The notes beneath the pieces are model-generated. The model was not told the DNA's origin. It searched no databases and saw only the letters and a program-made list of their open reading frames with translations. Shown one piece after another: positions 1 through 11,175 of a DNA stretch of 64,000 bases. Position 1 is the stretch's first letter, and the number at the start of each line of letters is the position of its first letter. The translations under genes were made by a program, and so were the position numbers. This stretch comes from Posidonia oceanica (Eukaryota > Streptophyta > Magnoliopsida > Alismatales > Posidoniaceae): the NCBI GenBank assembly GCA_037176725.1, contig JAZBRS010000026.1, forward strand, positions 147,447,501 to 147,511,500, written 5' to 3'.

Positions 1-593
1 GTGTTAGACGCTCGGATATCTGCGTTTAACGTTATACGCAGCAGGTCCCGCGGCTAACGCATTCTCTGTGTGGTTGTTTATATTTAGCTCCTCTGTGTGA
101 TTGTTTGGCAGGGAAAGACATTTGAAAAACCCAAAACAGTGATAATGCCAGCCAATGGCAGTTCTGTTCTATTTTTACCTTTTTTTAGGAACCTGTATTA
201 AATTTCTCAAGTTCTTGTAACTTCCTTTTTTGCATTATAAGCACTTGTAATCCTTTATAAAAGAAAAAAAAAAGAAAAAAAAGAAGAAAAAAAGAAAAAG
301 AAAAAAAGAGGAAAAGAAAAAAAGAGAGAGGAAAAAGAAAGAAAAACAAAAAAACAAAGAGAGAAGAAAAAAACAGAGAGAAGAAAGAAATAGTGACAAG
401 AATAGAGGAAATACAATTGAGAGCGTTGTACGCGTGAATTACTGCGTCCAACGTTGTACGCGCATTTTGAGGCGTATTACACCATAAATCAAATTCTAAT
501 TCATTTTCAAAAGTTGCTATGATGCTGAACCAAACCTTTGAAGCTGAACATTCATAAAGAGGTCAGACTGAAGTGCCTAAGGAGGAACCTATC
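1..593 (+). other. Leader of element L, non-coding
   Basis: No credible gene. The stretch at about 257-400 is almost pure A/G and gives a spurious Phe/Leu-rich minus-strand ORF. Short words such as CGTCCAACGTTGTACGCG near 448-465 resemble the stem words seen in the LTRs of elements L and T2. The gag frame opens after a TAA at 555-557, so this is read as the untranslated leader of the retrotransposon whose gag follows. Confidence 0.5.
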
Positions 594-2864
594 ATGAAGA
601 TGTTCCATCCAACCACTGGAGAAGAAATGGATCTCGACTCGATTCAATATCAAGCCGTGTGTCGCATACTTTATAGCAACACCAACCAAATTGGCCCAAG
701 GGGCATATCATGTCAACCTAATCTCCATCATGGTCAATATATCCCTGGTGAAGGACTACGAAGGCCCGTCGCAAACCACATCCCTGAAGGTCTATACCAA
801 GGACAGCTTGGAAATGCGCCGCCGGACATTGAACACCAGGGGCAGAGAAACGACCCCAATGGAATATTTCGAACAAGGGGCCATCCTTTGTTCTTTGAGC
901 AATCACAGCAGCAGCCACATAGCCAGTATAAAGGACGAGTCAACCCACTATTCTCTAGTCAACCAGAACGGTTCCCTCAGGCTACAAATTCAAATGCTCA
1001 AGCAACGCAGATAGGCAGCACTGACTTGGCAGAAATGAGGAAGATGCTCAGCGCACTAGGAGTTCACACTCAAGCTCCACCTTCCTTTGATATGGGCAAG
1101 TTCCCACCTTTTTGGCTACCTCCGGGCTTCAAATACCTTAAGATGCCTAGATTTGATGAAACCACAAATCCACAAAGTCACATTATGAGGTTCCAAATGA
1201 AGGCCGCACCTTACTGCCATGACTTAGGGCTCCTTGTCCACCTGTTCTTCTATTTCTTTGAAGAAGAGCCTATGGAGTGGTTCATGTCACTGAGTAAGGA
1301 AGAATTAAGCAGTTTCAAGCAGATTCAAGAAAACTTCCTGCTCAAGTACCAGTATAAGGTGGAGCCCAAGCCAACCTTCCTTGACTTGGCAAACGAAATG
1401 ATGGAACCAAGCGAAGACTGGTTCACATATGCCAATCGGTGGAGAGATATGGCTGCAAGATTAGGCCTACAAATCCCAGAAAGACAAATGGTCCAAAATC
1501 TAATAGCAAACCCCACAGGGCCAATGAAGAAAGGACTGGCCAATGCCTACTGCCCATCCATTTCAGCATTATATGAGGTGGTGGCATCTGTCTGAGAGAA
1601 TATCCATGAATTTGAAGAACCACAACCGATTGAAGATGATATTGAAGATAACATCGATCAAACCATGGTTAATCAAATTCAAGAAAGGTGCAACAACTAT
1701 TATGGCAATAAAAGGCAACAATGGAGGCAACCACAACCTATCTCAAGTCTGTGGCAAACTCCAGTCCAGCCAGCACTGCACCAAGTGCCACAACCAGCAC
1801 TATACCAAGAGTCTGCAACTGCACAGGTGCTAAGAATACAGCAAGCTCAACCAATATGGAGGCATCAACCGTTGACACACTCAAGCAGGCCAACAAAATA
1901 TACGGAGGAGGTCAAGACACCACTCTCGCAAGGTAGTCGAAATATGTGGGGCATTTTCAAGAAAGACAAGCCATTGCCAATGCCCGACCCTGAGCCAGAG
2001 CCAGCACCCGAGCTAGAGCAAGAACCATTGCCAATGCCCGACCTTGAGCCAGAGCCAATGTCAGAGCCAGCACCCGAGCTAGAACAAGAACCATTGCCAA
2101 TGCCAGAGCCAGCACCCGAGCTAGAGTAAGAACCATTGCCAATGCCCGACCCTGAGCCAGAGCCAGCACCCGAGCTAGAGCAAGAACCATTGCCAATGCT
2201 CGACCCTGAGCCAGAGCCAATGCCAGAGCCAGCACCCGAGCTAGAGCAAGAACCATTGCCAATGCCCAACCCTGAGCCAGAGCCAATGCCAGAGCCAGCA
2301 CCTGAGCTAGAGCAAGAATCATTGCCAATGCCCGACCCTGAGCCAGAGCCAATGCTAGAGCCAGCATCCGAGCTAGAGCAAGAACCATTGCCAATGCTCG
2401 ACCCTGAGGCAAAGCCAATACCCGTACTAGAGCCCGTGCCCATGCTAGAGCTAGTACCCGTGCCAGCGCCAATGCGAGAGATGATGCCAGTGCCACCAAA
2501 AGCATCCAACCCAGATGTTGTGACGGCAGAGCTAGGGGCAGAGAATGAGCTTACTATGCTTTCCTACATCAAGGAACTGCTGCTTCATCCACCTAGGCCT
2601 CCTGACATATCTGTTTGTGGAAAGTGTATCCCTGCCATGAAATGGTGCCCATTGAAGCACATGTTAAAGAAGAGGATTCCGTGCATCAACAGGGTCAACT
2701 TTGCTCGCAAGCCAAAAATCAAAAGAATGCCCCAACTAATGCGGCTTGCGACGCAAGGGGCAGAGCACCATGCTCATCCATCAGGCTGCCCTCCTCTCTC
2801 AAGACGAGGCACAAATTTCGTGTTTGACACTTTTAGGGAGCTGGAAGCGAGAGGCCTCTACTGA
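594..2864 (+). pseudogene. gag: Gag polyprotein of Tat-like element L, two in-frame stops
   Basis: One reading frame runs from the first in-frame ATG at 594 (a GTG at 573 is also possible) to TGA/TAA-free sequence ending at 2864. It is interrupted only by TGA at 1593-1595 and TAA at 2127-2129. The central part, about 1090-1595, matches the plant retrotransposon Gag domain: a PPGFKYLKMPRFDET opening, then EEPMEWFMSL, FLLKYQY and SEDWFTYANRWRDMA segments. This domain would build the virus-like particle that packages element RNA. A Glu/Pro repeat tract follows, then a basic Cys-containing tail. The TAA lies in a repeat whose sister copies read CAA, so it is a visible C-to-T change. The TGA probably replaces CGA. 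No protease or RT follows. Gag identity is firm; lineage assignment is inferred from the LTR and integrase tail. Confidence 0.85.
1972..2413 (+). repeat. Glu/Pro-rich coding minisatellite in gag
   Basis: Tandem units of roughly 54-72 bp encode variants of [18 protein letters not shown]. About six to seven copies are present. All lengths are multiples of three, so the gag frame is kept. The minus strand is also open because of this, giving a Gly/Ser-rich shadow ORF. One unit carries TAA where the others have CAA. Confidence 0.85.
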
Positions 2865-3024
2865 TGGAGGCTACACTAGGGGCATCCCCCCTAGTTATTG
2901 TGAATAAACTTCATCTTTATTTTCCTGTTTTTCTTTTATCTTATTCAAGCATGAAAAATACATAAATAAAACACATCCCTTCACGTAATAAAAGTGTAAT
3001 TTAATGAGAAGGAATTTCCTTCCA

Positions 3025-3175
3025 CGCAAGCATGGGAAGCTGAGACCAAATTGGGAAGGACCATACTTGGTGGTTGAGGCATATCCGGGCAATGCCTATT
3101 TGTTTGGCCAGAGAGGATGGCACTAGGCTTGAATATCCCTGGAATGCGTTGCACCTCAAACGGTACTACCCTTGA
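3025..3175 (+). pseudogene. Integrase C-terminal remnant of element L
   Basis: Conceptual translation starting at the AAG at 3037 gives KLRPNWEGPYLVVEAY. After a one-base frame change near 3113, it gives EYPWNALHLKRYYP and then TGA at 3173-3175. This is the conserved end of Tat-lineage integrases (the KLxPNWEGPY...HLKxYY block). The rest of pol (protease, RT, RNase H, catalytic integrase core) is absent between gag and this fragment, so several kilobases were deleted, or the element descends from a pol-less form. Element L could not move by itself. Confidence 0.85.
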
Positions 3176-4571
3176 CATGCACACAGAGCCACTAGATTGC
3201 CTGTGTTTGAGGACCTACTGTTTCCAAAGTCTAAGAGTCATACCTTAGCCTCACCTCACAAACACCTTGTGGGAGAAGGAGGGAAAATGGTCCAACACTG
3301 AGATCGAGGCAAATCATAAGAAGCCCCCTTCCAGTTCATGAACAACAAGTCCGCACACATCCCTTAAGTCAGACACGTTACCCTAGTACAAATCGGGTAG
3401 GCGTCTAAGGTCAAAACTTAGAAGCGCAGAAAAGAGGGAAGTGTACCAAATAGAAGAGTGTCTCGGTCCGTCAAGGAATGAGTATCCATTGGCCGAGCAC
3501 TCAAACGGGGTGAGACTACTTGCCAAAATACCCAGAGAAAAAAAAGAAGAAGAAAAGAAGACAGCAAAGAAACTGTCCCTGTGCAAGAAAAGAAAGAGAA
3601 TGGAAAAGAAGACAGCAAAGAAGCTGTCCAGGAGTCAAAAAAAAAAAAAACTGGGAAAATACTGAGGCGCAGTAGGAATCAACCTTGAACTGGGAGGGGT
3701 ATAGGCTTCAAATCTTCAGTTGACATCTTAGGATAAGACATTGAGTTTCCTTCCACCCACATCCTGCACTGTACACATTAGAGGCAAGGGGCAGAAGCCT
3801 AGGTCTAGGGGCAGTTAGGTGCCAAAGCAAGCCTGAAGCATCCATGGCTCTAAGATGCACAAGGGATTCGATTATCAAGGTTTCCTGACCAAAAGGTCTC
3901 CTGTTTCCCAACTCCTTGGAAGATTCTTCTTCTCCTAGAAAATCCAAAAAAAATGATAAAACCAAAAATCCAAAAAAATTATAAAACCAAAAATCCAAAA
4001 AAAAATTATAAAAACAAAAATCCAAAAGAAATTATAAAACCAAAAATCCAAAAAAATGAGAAAACCAAAAATCCAAAAAATGAGAAAAAACCAAAAAAAT
4101 AAAAAAAAATGATAGCAAAAGATCAAAAATCCAAAAATAGTGAAAGAGTAAAATCTACCCAACCAATATCACCTCATGAAAATGATAACAAGTAAGGCCG
4201 ATGATGCAAAAATCTAGGAAATTTTACGACTCCACGTCGTACTTGACCTCTCCTATTCAAGACGGTCATTTGGTATTCGCCTACGAGCTAAGGCTGGGAT
4301 CTCGAGAAAAGATAGCCCCTTGTTTGGCATGCCATCTTTAGACAACAAAGTTGAGGCCAAAGCTCGTTATCAAAAACCTAGTTTTCGTTTGTTTATTTGA
4401 TGTTAATCATCTTATTTCTTTATGCTTACTAGGGGCGATAATAACCCTTGATGGAATAACAAGTTTGCCAAGATTGTGCAGAAAAATCTTTCCAGCATTG
4501 GATGCAGAAGCCGCAGCGGATAACGTTATCCGCGCCATATCAGGCGTATAACGTTTTAAAGCAAAAAGAAC
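3176..4571 (+). other. 3' UTR of element L, purine-rich and A-rich repeats
   Basis: No coding signal. A purine-rich stretch at 3535-3660 contains two copies of a GAAGACAGCAAAGAA-type word. From about 3943 to 4130, A-rich units built on AAACCAAAAATCC recur every 30 bases or so. The location between the integrase end and the polypurine tract is the region known to be hypervariable in plant Tat/Ogre elements. Confidence 0.6.
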
Positions 4572-4712
4572 CTCGGAGCATAATCGGGTTACCAAAGCAA
4601 AGAATCCCGGAGCATAACCGATTTACCAAAGCAAAGAACCCCGGAGCACAACCGGGTTAGCAAAGCAACCAATCAAAAGCAGGTACCCCGGAGCACAACC
4701 GGGTCAACAAAG
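4572..4712 (+). repeat. 34-bp hairpin repeat, four copies
   Basis: Units centred on CCCCGGAGCACAACCGGG start near 4572, 4606, 4640 and 4687. The spacing is 34 bases, with a 13-base insertion before the last. In the third and fourth copies CCCGG and CCGGG are perfect inverted arms around AGCACAA. The first two copies have decayed arms. Confidence 0.8.
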
Positions 4713-4720
4713 CAAAGCCA

Positions 4721-5170
4721 ACGGTATTAGTGAACCCACCGCTCACTAACTCCCGGGTCAGAAGATGATGGTCCCCGACGAGAATGTAAGCAACATTCAA
4801 TGAAAGGACACTTGATTTTGACGAATAAAGCCAACGGTATTAGTGAACCTACCGCTCACTAACTCTCGGGTTAGAAGATGATGGTCCCCATCGAGAATGT
4901 AGGCAACATTCAATGAAAGGACACTTGATTCTGACGAATAAAGCCAACGGTATTGGTGGACTCATCGTTTATTGATTCCGGGTCACGAGACGACGGTTTC
5001 TGTCGAGAATGTAGGCAATAGTCAATGAAAGGACACCTAATTGTGACAAATAGAGCCAACGCAGCCGGTAGAGAAGAGATCAATCCCCTTTTGCCTGGGA
5101 GCATCATGGACCTCCCGCTCACCAACCCGCGTATCATGAGACGACGGTCCCCTTGGAGAGTGTAGGCTAC
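4721..5170 (+). repeat. 113-bp tandem repeat, four copies
   Basis: Copies begin at 4721, 4834, 4947 and about 5059. Each carries an ACGGTATTAGTGA-type start and a later GAATGTAGGCAACATTCAATG-like part (variable). The first two copies hold perfect 7-base inverted arms TTAGTGA/TCACTAA (4727-4733 with 4743-4749) around a 9-base loop. Copies three and four have diverged. Confidence 0.85.
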
Positions 5171-5424
5171 GCTTGAGGAAAGGGCACCTGATTATGACAA
5201 ATTACATTCACGCATGTGTCAGTCCGCCTTAGGTGGTGAGAAAAATTCTTAAGCCAACCCGGTATACAAATTAAAGCCGGCGATGATGGAGGAACCTCAT
5301 TACCCAGGGTCATGCATTGCATATCATGACCCCCTCTTTTGCATTCCCGTCAGCACGCATTCATGCATAGCGCATTGTATTGCATTCCCATTGAGTGGTC
5401 GTCGGAAACATTAGCTATCCATCT

Positions 5425-5590
5425 TTTAAGTTTGACCCCCGCGGGCAATTCCCGTGGCAAATCTTTTAGTTTGACCCCTGCGGGTAATCCCCGTGGCAAG
5501 TCTTTTAGTTTGACCCCTGCGGGCAACTCCCGCGGTCATGTCGTTAGCTTGTTCCCCTTGGGCAATCCCTTTGGCCGTGTTTCTTTAGCC
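5425..5590 (+). repeat. 39-bp hairpin repeat next to the polypurine tract
   Basis: Three to four units read TTTGACCCC-TGCGGGcaactCCCGCGG with variations. The third has perfect arms GCGGG (5519-5523) and CCCGC (5529-5533). The last unit replaces them with a TTGGG/CCCTT-like pair. A short ORF across this stretch is only the repeat being a multiple of three. Confidence 0.75.
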
Positions 5591-5714
5591 GACCTTCTTT
5601 GTGTCTCGTCCAAGTCTGGTGGCAGCAGGTATTGGATTTCATTTAGGATTTCTAGGTAGCGCCACACGGGGGTATCGTCTTGCCTTGTAGATAGCTTCGT
5701 GCCGAAGCCATTTC

Positions 5715-5728
5715 AAGGAGGGGCAATC
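5715..5728 (+). other. Polypurine tract of element L
   Basis: AAGGAGGGGCAATC lies directly before an LTR start TGTAGATACC. The same arrangement (AGGGAGGGGCATC then TGTAGACACC) is found in elements T1 and T2. It would prime plus-strand DNA synthesis. Confidence 0.8.
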
Positions 5729-6689
5729 TGTAGATACCCCGTTTTGGAACTCCCTTCATGTTAGTATAGTCTATTGCATTAGGTCGTTCCTAGAAGCCCT
5801 TTGCCCAATCCAGGACGTCTCACTCGAGCCAAACGCCTTCTCTTCAGTCCAAATGTTATCCCTATCTAAGCCCCAAGTGTCGACAACTTGAATGTTCTTC
5901 ATGTCTTGACCAAATTTGGAAATTGAACTGACTGAGGGTGTTGTACACTAGCTTCTCAGTGTACAACGTTGGCCGCTGGTTTTCTAGTGTCCAACGTGGC
6001 AACCCAGTCAGCCCAAAACTTTCTTTATTTGGCCAAATCCAAAATTCATGTTTTTGCCTTCTTTAGAGCCTGTTGACCAGTCAAAGTAATCAAAGCTGAG
6101 TTAAACACACTTAATGACACCTTAATTGGGAAATATTCCTTTATCCTGGCAGTTATGCCTTGTAGGTCGATATACGCTGGGATTCCCACTTATAACGTTA
6201 TACGCTGGATTTCCAGCCTATAACACTTCTGAAACAGGAAATTTTGCTGACTTGGCCTTTGTGTCCATATTTGTTCCTCCCCTACTTCTATAAAAGTAGA
6301 GGTACCCCCACAGGGTCAGGGGACAGTTTTTGGAGAAAGGAACACAATTTTAGAGGGAAATTTATGAGAGAAAAGTTGTAAAAATCAAGTGAGTTGAGAA
6401 AGAGTTTTGAGAGAGCTTGAGTCCTATTCTATCTTCAACTACGCCAACGGCGTATTGCATTCTATTGCATACCATCCATATCAAAAGGGGGTTTTTCTTT
6501 TTAATAGTTTGCATATCATATTTCATTTCATATATTGTTGTAGCTAGTCATATTCATACATAGTTGCAACTGGGGGGCTAAAACCCCTCGGGTAAGCCTT
6601 TTTCTCTTTTCTTATTTCATGTCACTTTTTTATTTGCTTTGAATCGTATACTATACTTTGTTAATCCGCATCTTTAAATCTGTTTTACA
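5729..6689 (+). mobile_element. 3' LTR of element L (right end uncertain)
   Basis: It begins TGTAGATACCCC right after the polypurine tract. It contains a TATA box at 6289-6295 followed by a leader-like stretch. Two inverted repeats stand out: GTTGTACACT/AGTGTACAAC (5940-5949 with 5958-5967, perfect 10-base arms), and GTTATACGCTGG paired with CCAGCCTATAAC near 6204-6233 (11 of 12). The right end is set at a TTTTACA at 6683-6689 because LTRs end in CA and the following sequence changes character. No duplication can be tested because the left end is outside the window. Confidence 0.6.
6289..6295 (+). promoter_or_regulatory. TATA box in the LTR of element L
   Basis: TATAAAA in a GC-balanced context about 560 bases into the LTR, where the U3/R border of a retrotransposon LTR would lie. 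It is the clearest core-promoter match in this LTR. The transcription start is not known. Confidence 0.5.
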
Positions 6690-7734
6690 AGGAAGAAGAA
6701 GAAGAAGAAACTCACCAAGCACGGGCACCCTTGGGCAACGCTGGCGTCTCCCAAGGTAGCTGAACCCGTAACTCATATCACATGTCCCAAGGCATCTCGA
6801 GGGCGGCGAAAGCAAACCGAGAGTGGTGATCACACCAATTCCATCACCTGTGGAGTGACGGAGTTGGATACAAAAAGAGGACCCCGAGAAAGAGCAAATA
6901 GAACCAAAACAAGCCTCTTCTCCTCCCAAAACCCCATATCCACAAACATCAGGATAGTTATCTTCGACTTATAGTCTGATCTTGACTGGTGCACTTAGCT
7001 TGAAAACAACTAATCATACCATCCACCACCAAATCCATACTGTATCACCATTTAACCATCCATTCACTGCATATCACCCACCACTACATTATTACGAGAA
7101 TAAGGAAAGAAAAATAAATAAAGTCCAAAACAATCTCTTCTGGTGTTGCAATTCCAAAAAAAAAAAGTGCAAAAAAAAGGAAAAAAGAGAGTGAAAAAAA
7201 AGAAAAAGAAAAGAAAGAACGAAAAGAGATTATGTTTTTGAAAAGATTGCACAAAAAAAAGGGATCATAATTATTAGAAAAGATTTCCTAAGTCTCATAA
7301 TTATTCACACCATCACTATTTCCATCCATCTCTCATCTACTTTATCACTTCATCACCACCACCATTGCATCGTTAATTGTTTAAAAGTTAAGTGTGCCAT
7401 GATAGAAAAGGTGCTACCCCATCCTTATTAAAGAGACTTGTGTCCTATTTCAAAAGATCTTCTCTTTTGTGGTCCATACTTAATTGACTTAGTGTGAACA
7501 TTTCTGTTGTTCATACACTTGAGAGAAGTTCTCTTGTTGAGTGATCACATAAAGAGAGTAGGACCTTGGTGAGTCAAATTGAAGCGAAATGCTATCAAGT
7601 GCGTCCTAAGATCAGGTTTCTGAAACGGAAAGTCAGAACTCAAGGAATGAGCTATCATAGATATTTGCACTTAACCACCTTACCCTTGTTGTGTATTCCG
7701 TTGTTAGTTATTTTGCTCAGGGACTAGCAAAAGG
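6690..7734 (+). other. 3' region of element Z, non-coding
   Basis: No credible gene. A purine/A-rich block at 7090-7260 yields low-complexity ORFs on both strands. The end reads into a polypurine tract and an LTR start, so at least the last few hundred bases are the 3' UTR of an element (Z) different from the Tat-like family. The joint between elements L and Z near 6690 is not certain. Confidence 0.45.
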
Positions 7735-7750
7735 TAGGCTTGGGGGTATT
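7735..7750 (+). other. Polypurine tract of element Z
   Basis: The sequence AGGCTTGGGGGTATT precedes TGATGAGTGCATAATTATG. A G-rich tract followed by TG at an LTR-like boundary is the usual layout for plus-strand priming. Confidence 0.65.
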
Positions 7751-8209
7751 TGATGAGTGCATAATTATGTAATTCATAGACTAAATTGTCAGATCTACTT
7801 GCATAAATATATGTGCTTTCGGAATAATCCTTTCAGGAATTTATCAAAAGCATTCAGTCAAAGTGATAGTCACATAATTCATGCATATGTCATTCCCATT
7901 CACGTTTATAAATAATGCTTCTCGAGCGTGTTTTATGCAATTTGTGCAGGAACCAGGTAATTAGATAAATTAAAAAAGGAGAAGCAAAAATTGGACACAA
8001 ATCCGTCGGAGATACTTACGAAAGACAAATCCCGAAAATCAAGTTCTCAACAGACACGGGATACAATTCAAATAAATACGAGATTTCGAATCAACACAAT
8101 CGGGGAGATACGGGCACCTCCCAGGCGCCAGTTGGCAATTTGGGTGCCTCCAAGGTGCCCAGATTTGACATATTTGATTGATTCTTCCGTATGGATCAAG
8201 ATGACGACG
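7751..8209 (+). mobile_element. LTR of element Z, first segment
   Basis: The LTR starts TGATGAGTGC after the polypurine tract. It is cut at 8209 by solo LTR F, and the last five bases, CGACG, are the target-site duplication. The segment resumes at 10998. The short ORF at 7991-8260 crosses the insertion border and is not real. Confidence 0.7.
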
Positions 8210-10992
8210 TGTAGATACCTCATTTTGACACTTGGCGGCGGATCAAACTTGGAGGAATGAGATCGGAAGCGGTCGATTCAACATTTCCACCCAAAACCCT
8301 CAAAACCAACCTTTTCGCCCAAACTGACCCAAAACCCTACTTTCAACCCTAAACATCACCCAAACCAAACCTAACCTAAGCCCAAAACCCATTGGTGGCT
8401 TAAGGACTAGGCAATGGGCTTGAATCTCATCATTCGGGCCCAGTCCACCGAGTTGCACACTTAGTCGCCACTCGCAGAGGCGACTAGATCCTATTGCAAC
8501 TCTTAGAGGCGACTGGGTTTGTCGCTAGCGAGACCGGCGACTTTTCTGCAACTCAGGCCACCGCTTGAACTTTCTCGTGCGGCCATTGCCGGCCGTCGAC
8601 CACCGTCCTTCCCTGCCACCCCATCCCCTCGGCCACTTACTCGCCCACTACCTCCACGCGCTACGTGCCAAGGCCCACTTACTCCCTGGCATGGCATCCA
8701 CTCCTCGCCGGCGGTCTTCCTGCTCACCCCACTCTCACTGACCGGCCGCCTGCAATTCTACCACCGACGACTTTGTTGTCCTCAATCTGCACCCACACTT
8801 ACTTCCTCGATCTCACAGTCCCCTCATAACCTCTCACTGCCCCCTTCTCTGCCACCATTGGCTTCTGCCAGAGCCAATAGGGTGGGGAGGAGAACCCATT
8901 TCGGAACGGCGACCCATTTTCCACCTTCTCCTTTGCCGCTTGATCCAGAGCGAAGTAAGGCGATCCAGCAGCATTCTCCAGCTCCACCACATTCGCCCAA
9001 GGATTTTACATCCTTCCCTAACCTCCCACAGCCACTGCCAAGCTCCGCCGCACCTTCGTTGCTCGCCAAAACCCATCACCGGCGACGTCTTCCCACGGCC
9101 TTCATCCACCAACCACAGCAATTCGCACACTCCCAGAAATCCCCACACGTTCCTTGCATCCTGTTCATCCTTTCCACGGCCTCAAACCACCGTGAACAAC
9201 CCTGCAACCGCCGCGCAACCGAGCTCACCGCCCTTCCTTGCCGCCGCCGGCCAACATCGCCAGAAGCCACCCTATGGCACCAAACTTCATCAAATCGTGC
9301 ACACACCATCTCCTGGTTGCTATGAACTCAACCCAATCCTCCCGAGCAGTTGCCACTCCCTCCTGCACCGCAGCAACCTCGACGCCGGCGTGCACCGGCG
9401 AGCCACGTTGGGGAGCCACTCCACGTGCCCCTGCAGGTGAACGATCCTATCACTAGCTTCGTCATGCTTCATGCTTGCTTTCTAGTTATTTAGTTAGATT
9501 TTAGGAGCTTTCCTTAGCTGTGTTTAGCTTCCTTCTCCGGCGCCGAAGGACTGCTAGGTTAGGCGCCAGCGTAAGCGGCGACTAACCTGCTCCTCCAGCT
9601 GCCTGCCGGTCGGACTTTGGGCCGTTGCTCCGGCCGACCCAAAGCTCATTTTTTATTGTTCTTTGCATGTTTGTGATCATGGATGTTTGCTTTACATGTT
9701 CATATAATTATATCGTCATTTTGCATAGCCATGGGTTCTAGATTTGGTCCCAAAGTTGGGAGTTTGAGCAACTGGAGTTGTAGTGCTGTCGCCAGTGTAA
9801 CTAGCGACTAACCTGCAACTTTTGGCAGCTCTCCGACCGAACTTGAGGCCGCTGTATCTTGGGACCTAGGCGTCCATTTCACAATATGTTTGCATCATCA
9901 TAAACCTGAATATGCCATCTTCATTTCCATGCATTTAGTTTTCCATTTCACATCATTTAGCTAGTTTGTTTTCGGCCATGAAGTTTGCTATTTGGAAACA
10001 CTGTGCATGCCTCTGTCGCTAGTGTCCCAAGCGACAAGCTCAAGTGCTGCTCACACCGACGACTGGGTTCAGTTGTTGCTTTGACAGGCGACGTGTACCT
10101 CGCCGATCTCACTGGCGACATGCACTGTCGCCATTCAGGGCGGCGACCCAAGCTATAGCTCAGACAGCAGCTAGAGCCACCCCTACAGTCGCTTTGCATC
10201 TTGTTTATTTCGCTCGTTCGCTTTCAGCTTTGCTTCCCGAGTTAGTTTATTGTCTCTTTGCAATAGTTTGACTTTGATTAGATTTCTAGAATGTTTTCAT
10301 TAAACTCTGCATGTTTTCACAAACACATGTTGCAAGTCTCTTCTTCGCATTGCATGGTTTTATTCTGACGTTTTGTTTCTCGCCTGCATTGCATTACTGT
10401 CTGGAGTTCTTACGAACCAGCGCACGTCCAATTCGGAACACGGGCAGTGCTGCTGAGCACATAAACTGCACGTTTAATTTCCATCATGCATCATGATATC
10501 TTAAGCATGTAATTAAGCAAGTAAAGCATGTAATTAAGCATTCATTAGACATTCATAGCATCCCTCGCCCCTCGGGCGTACAGTAAAGACAAGCAATTGC
10601 TGATATCCTGCATATGCGAGTGAGAAGCCTAGAAAGATCGATTCTGGACGTATCGGGAGTACCTAACACCTTCCCCGTGCATAACAACTCCTTACCCTTT
10701 CTCTTGGCACGCAATGACCATTATGCCCTCATTCTATGCACGAGTCATATCTTTGCATAGCATTGCATCCTTTTGCAAGTATTTCATGCATTTCCCCGAT
10801 TTTCCTTGTCTCCCGATTTAATAGACTAGATGGCGACTCCGAATTTGCTTTATCTTTGTTTTTCCTCTTTTTTCGGTGTTTTTGAGTCAAGTTTCCTTCC
10901 TCGGATCCACCCACTCATAGTGGCCTATTTTCGGTTGGTGCACGCGAGCTTTGGCATTGTGCATGGACGCGTCGATTTTCAGGTTTACTACA
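8210..10992 (+). mobile_element. Solo LTR F, Tat/Ogre-type, 2.8 kb
   Basis: It runs from TGTAGATACC at 8210 to GTTTACTACA at 10992 and is flanked on both sides by CGACG (8205-8209 and 10993-10997). No internal region is present, so two LTRs recombined and left one. It shares the conserved end block with LTRs A-E (GCCTAGAAAGA..., CCTAACACCTT) and a PBS-like TGGCGACTCCG at 10831-10841. Stem words GTCGCC/GGCGAC recur as hairpins: TAGTCGCC 8462-8469 with 8479-8486; TGTCGCT 10014-10020 with 10030-10036; GTCGCC 10127-10132 with 10142-10147. Pro/Ser-rich ORFs inside are not supported as genes. Confidence 0.92.
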
Positions 10993-11069
10993 CGACGTAT
11001 ATTTTATGAATTTGAATTGAATATTTGTCAATTGAATCAGATTCCGAACGGGGATTAACCTTATAAGTC

Positions 11070-11077
11070 TATAAATA
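11070..11077 (+). promoter_or_regulatory. TATA box of the element Z LTR
   Basis: TATAAATA precedes a GTTGGGGGAGGC / TTCTTCTTCCTC stretch typical of a transcribed LTR leader. T1 inserted about 100 bases downstream, so a transcript from here would run into T1. Confidence 0.55.
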
Positions 11078-11170
11078 GGTCCAATGTGTTGGGGGAGGCA
11101 CTTCTACTTTATATACTTCTTCTCTGGGGTCTTCTTCCTCTCTTGCATGCGTGGGATTTCTCTGGTGTAA

Positions 11171-11175
11171 CTTAG
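11171..11175 (+). other. Target-site duplication of T1, left copy
   Basis: CTTAG immediately before TGTAGACACC. The same five bases follow ATTACTACA at 41282-41286. Removing T1 joins the two element Z pieces with one CTTAG. Confidence 0.9.

Larger units (their letters stand above)
10998..11175 (+). mobile_element. LTR of element Z, second segment with TATA box
   Basis: It continues element Z between solo LTR F and element T1. It holds TATAAATA at 11070-11077 and a pyrimidine-rich leader. The final CTTAG (11171-11175) is the T1 target-site duplication, repeated at 41282-41286. Confidence 0.7.

Noticed and set aside
185..451. Minus-strand Phe/Leu/Ser-rich ORF resembling a membrane protein
   Set aside because: It is the reverse of an A/G-rich low-complexity tract; no conserved motif.
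1865..2509. Minus-strand Gly/Ser and Ala/Leu repeat ORFs
   Set aside because: Antisense reading of the Glu/Pro gag repeat, kept open because unit lengths are multiples of three.
8519..9440. Pro/Ser-rich ORFs in solo LTR F
   Set aside because: C-rich LTR sequence without motif; overlapping frames on both strands are equally open.
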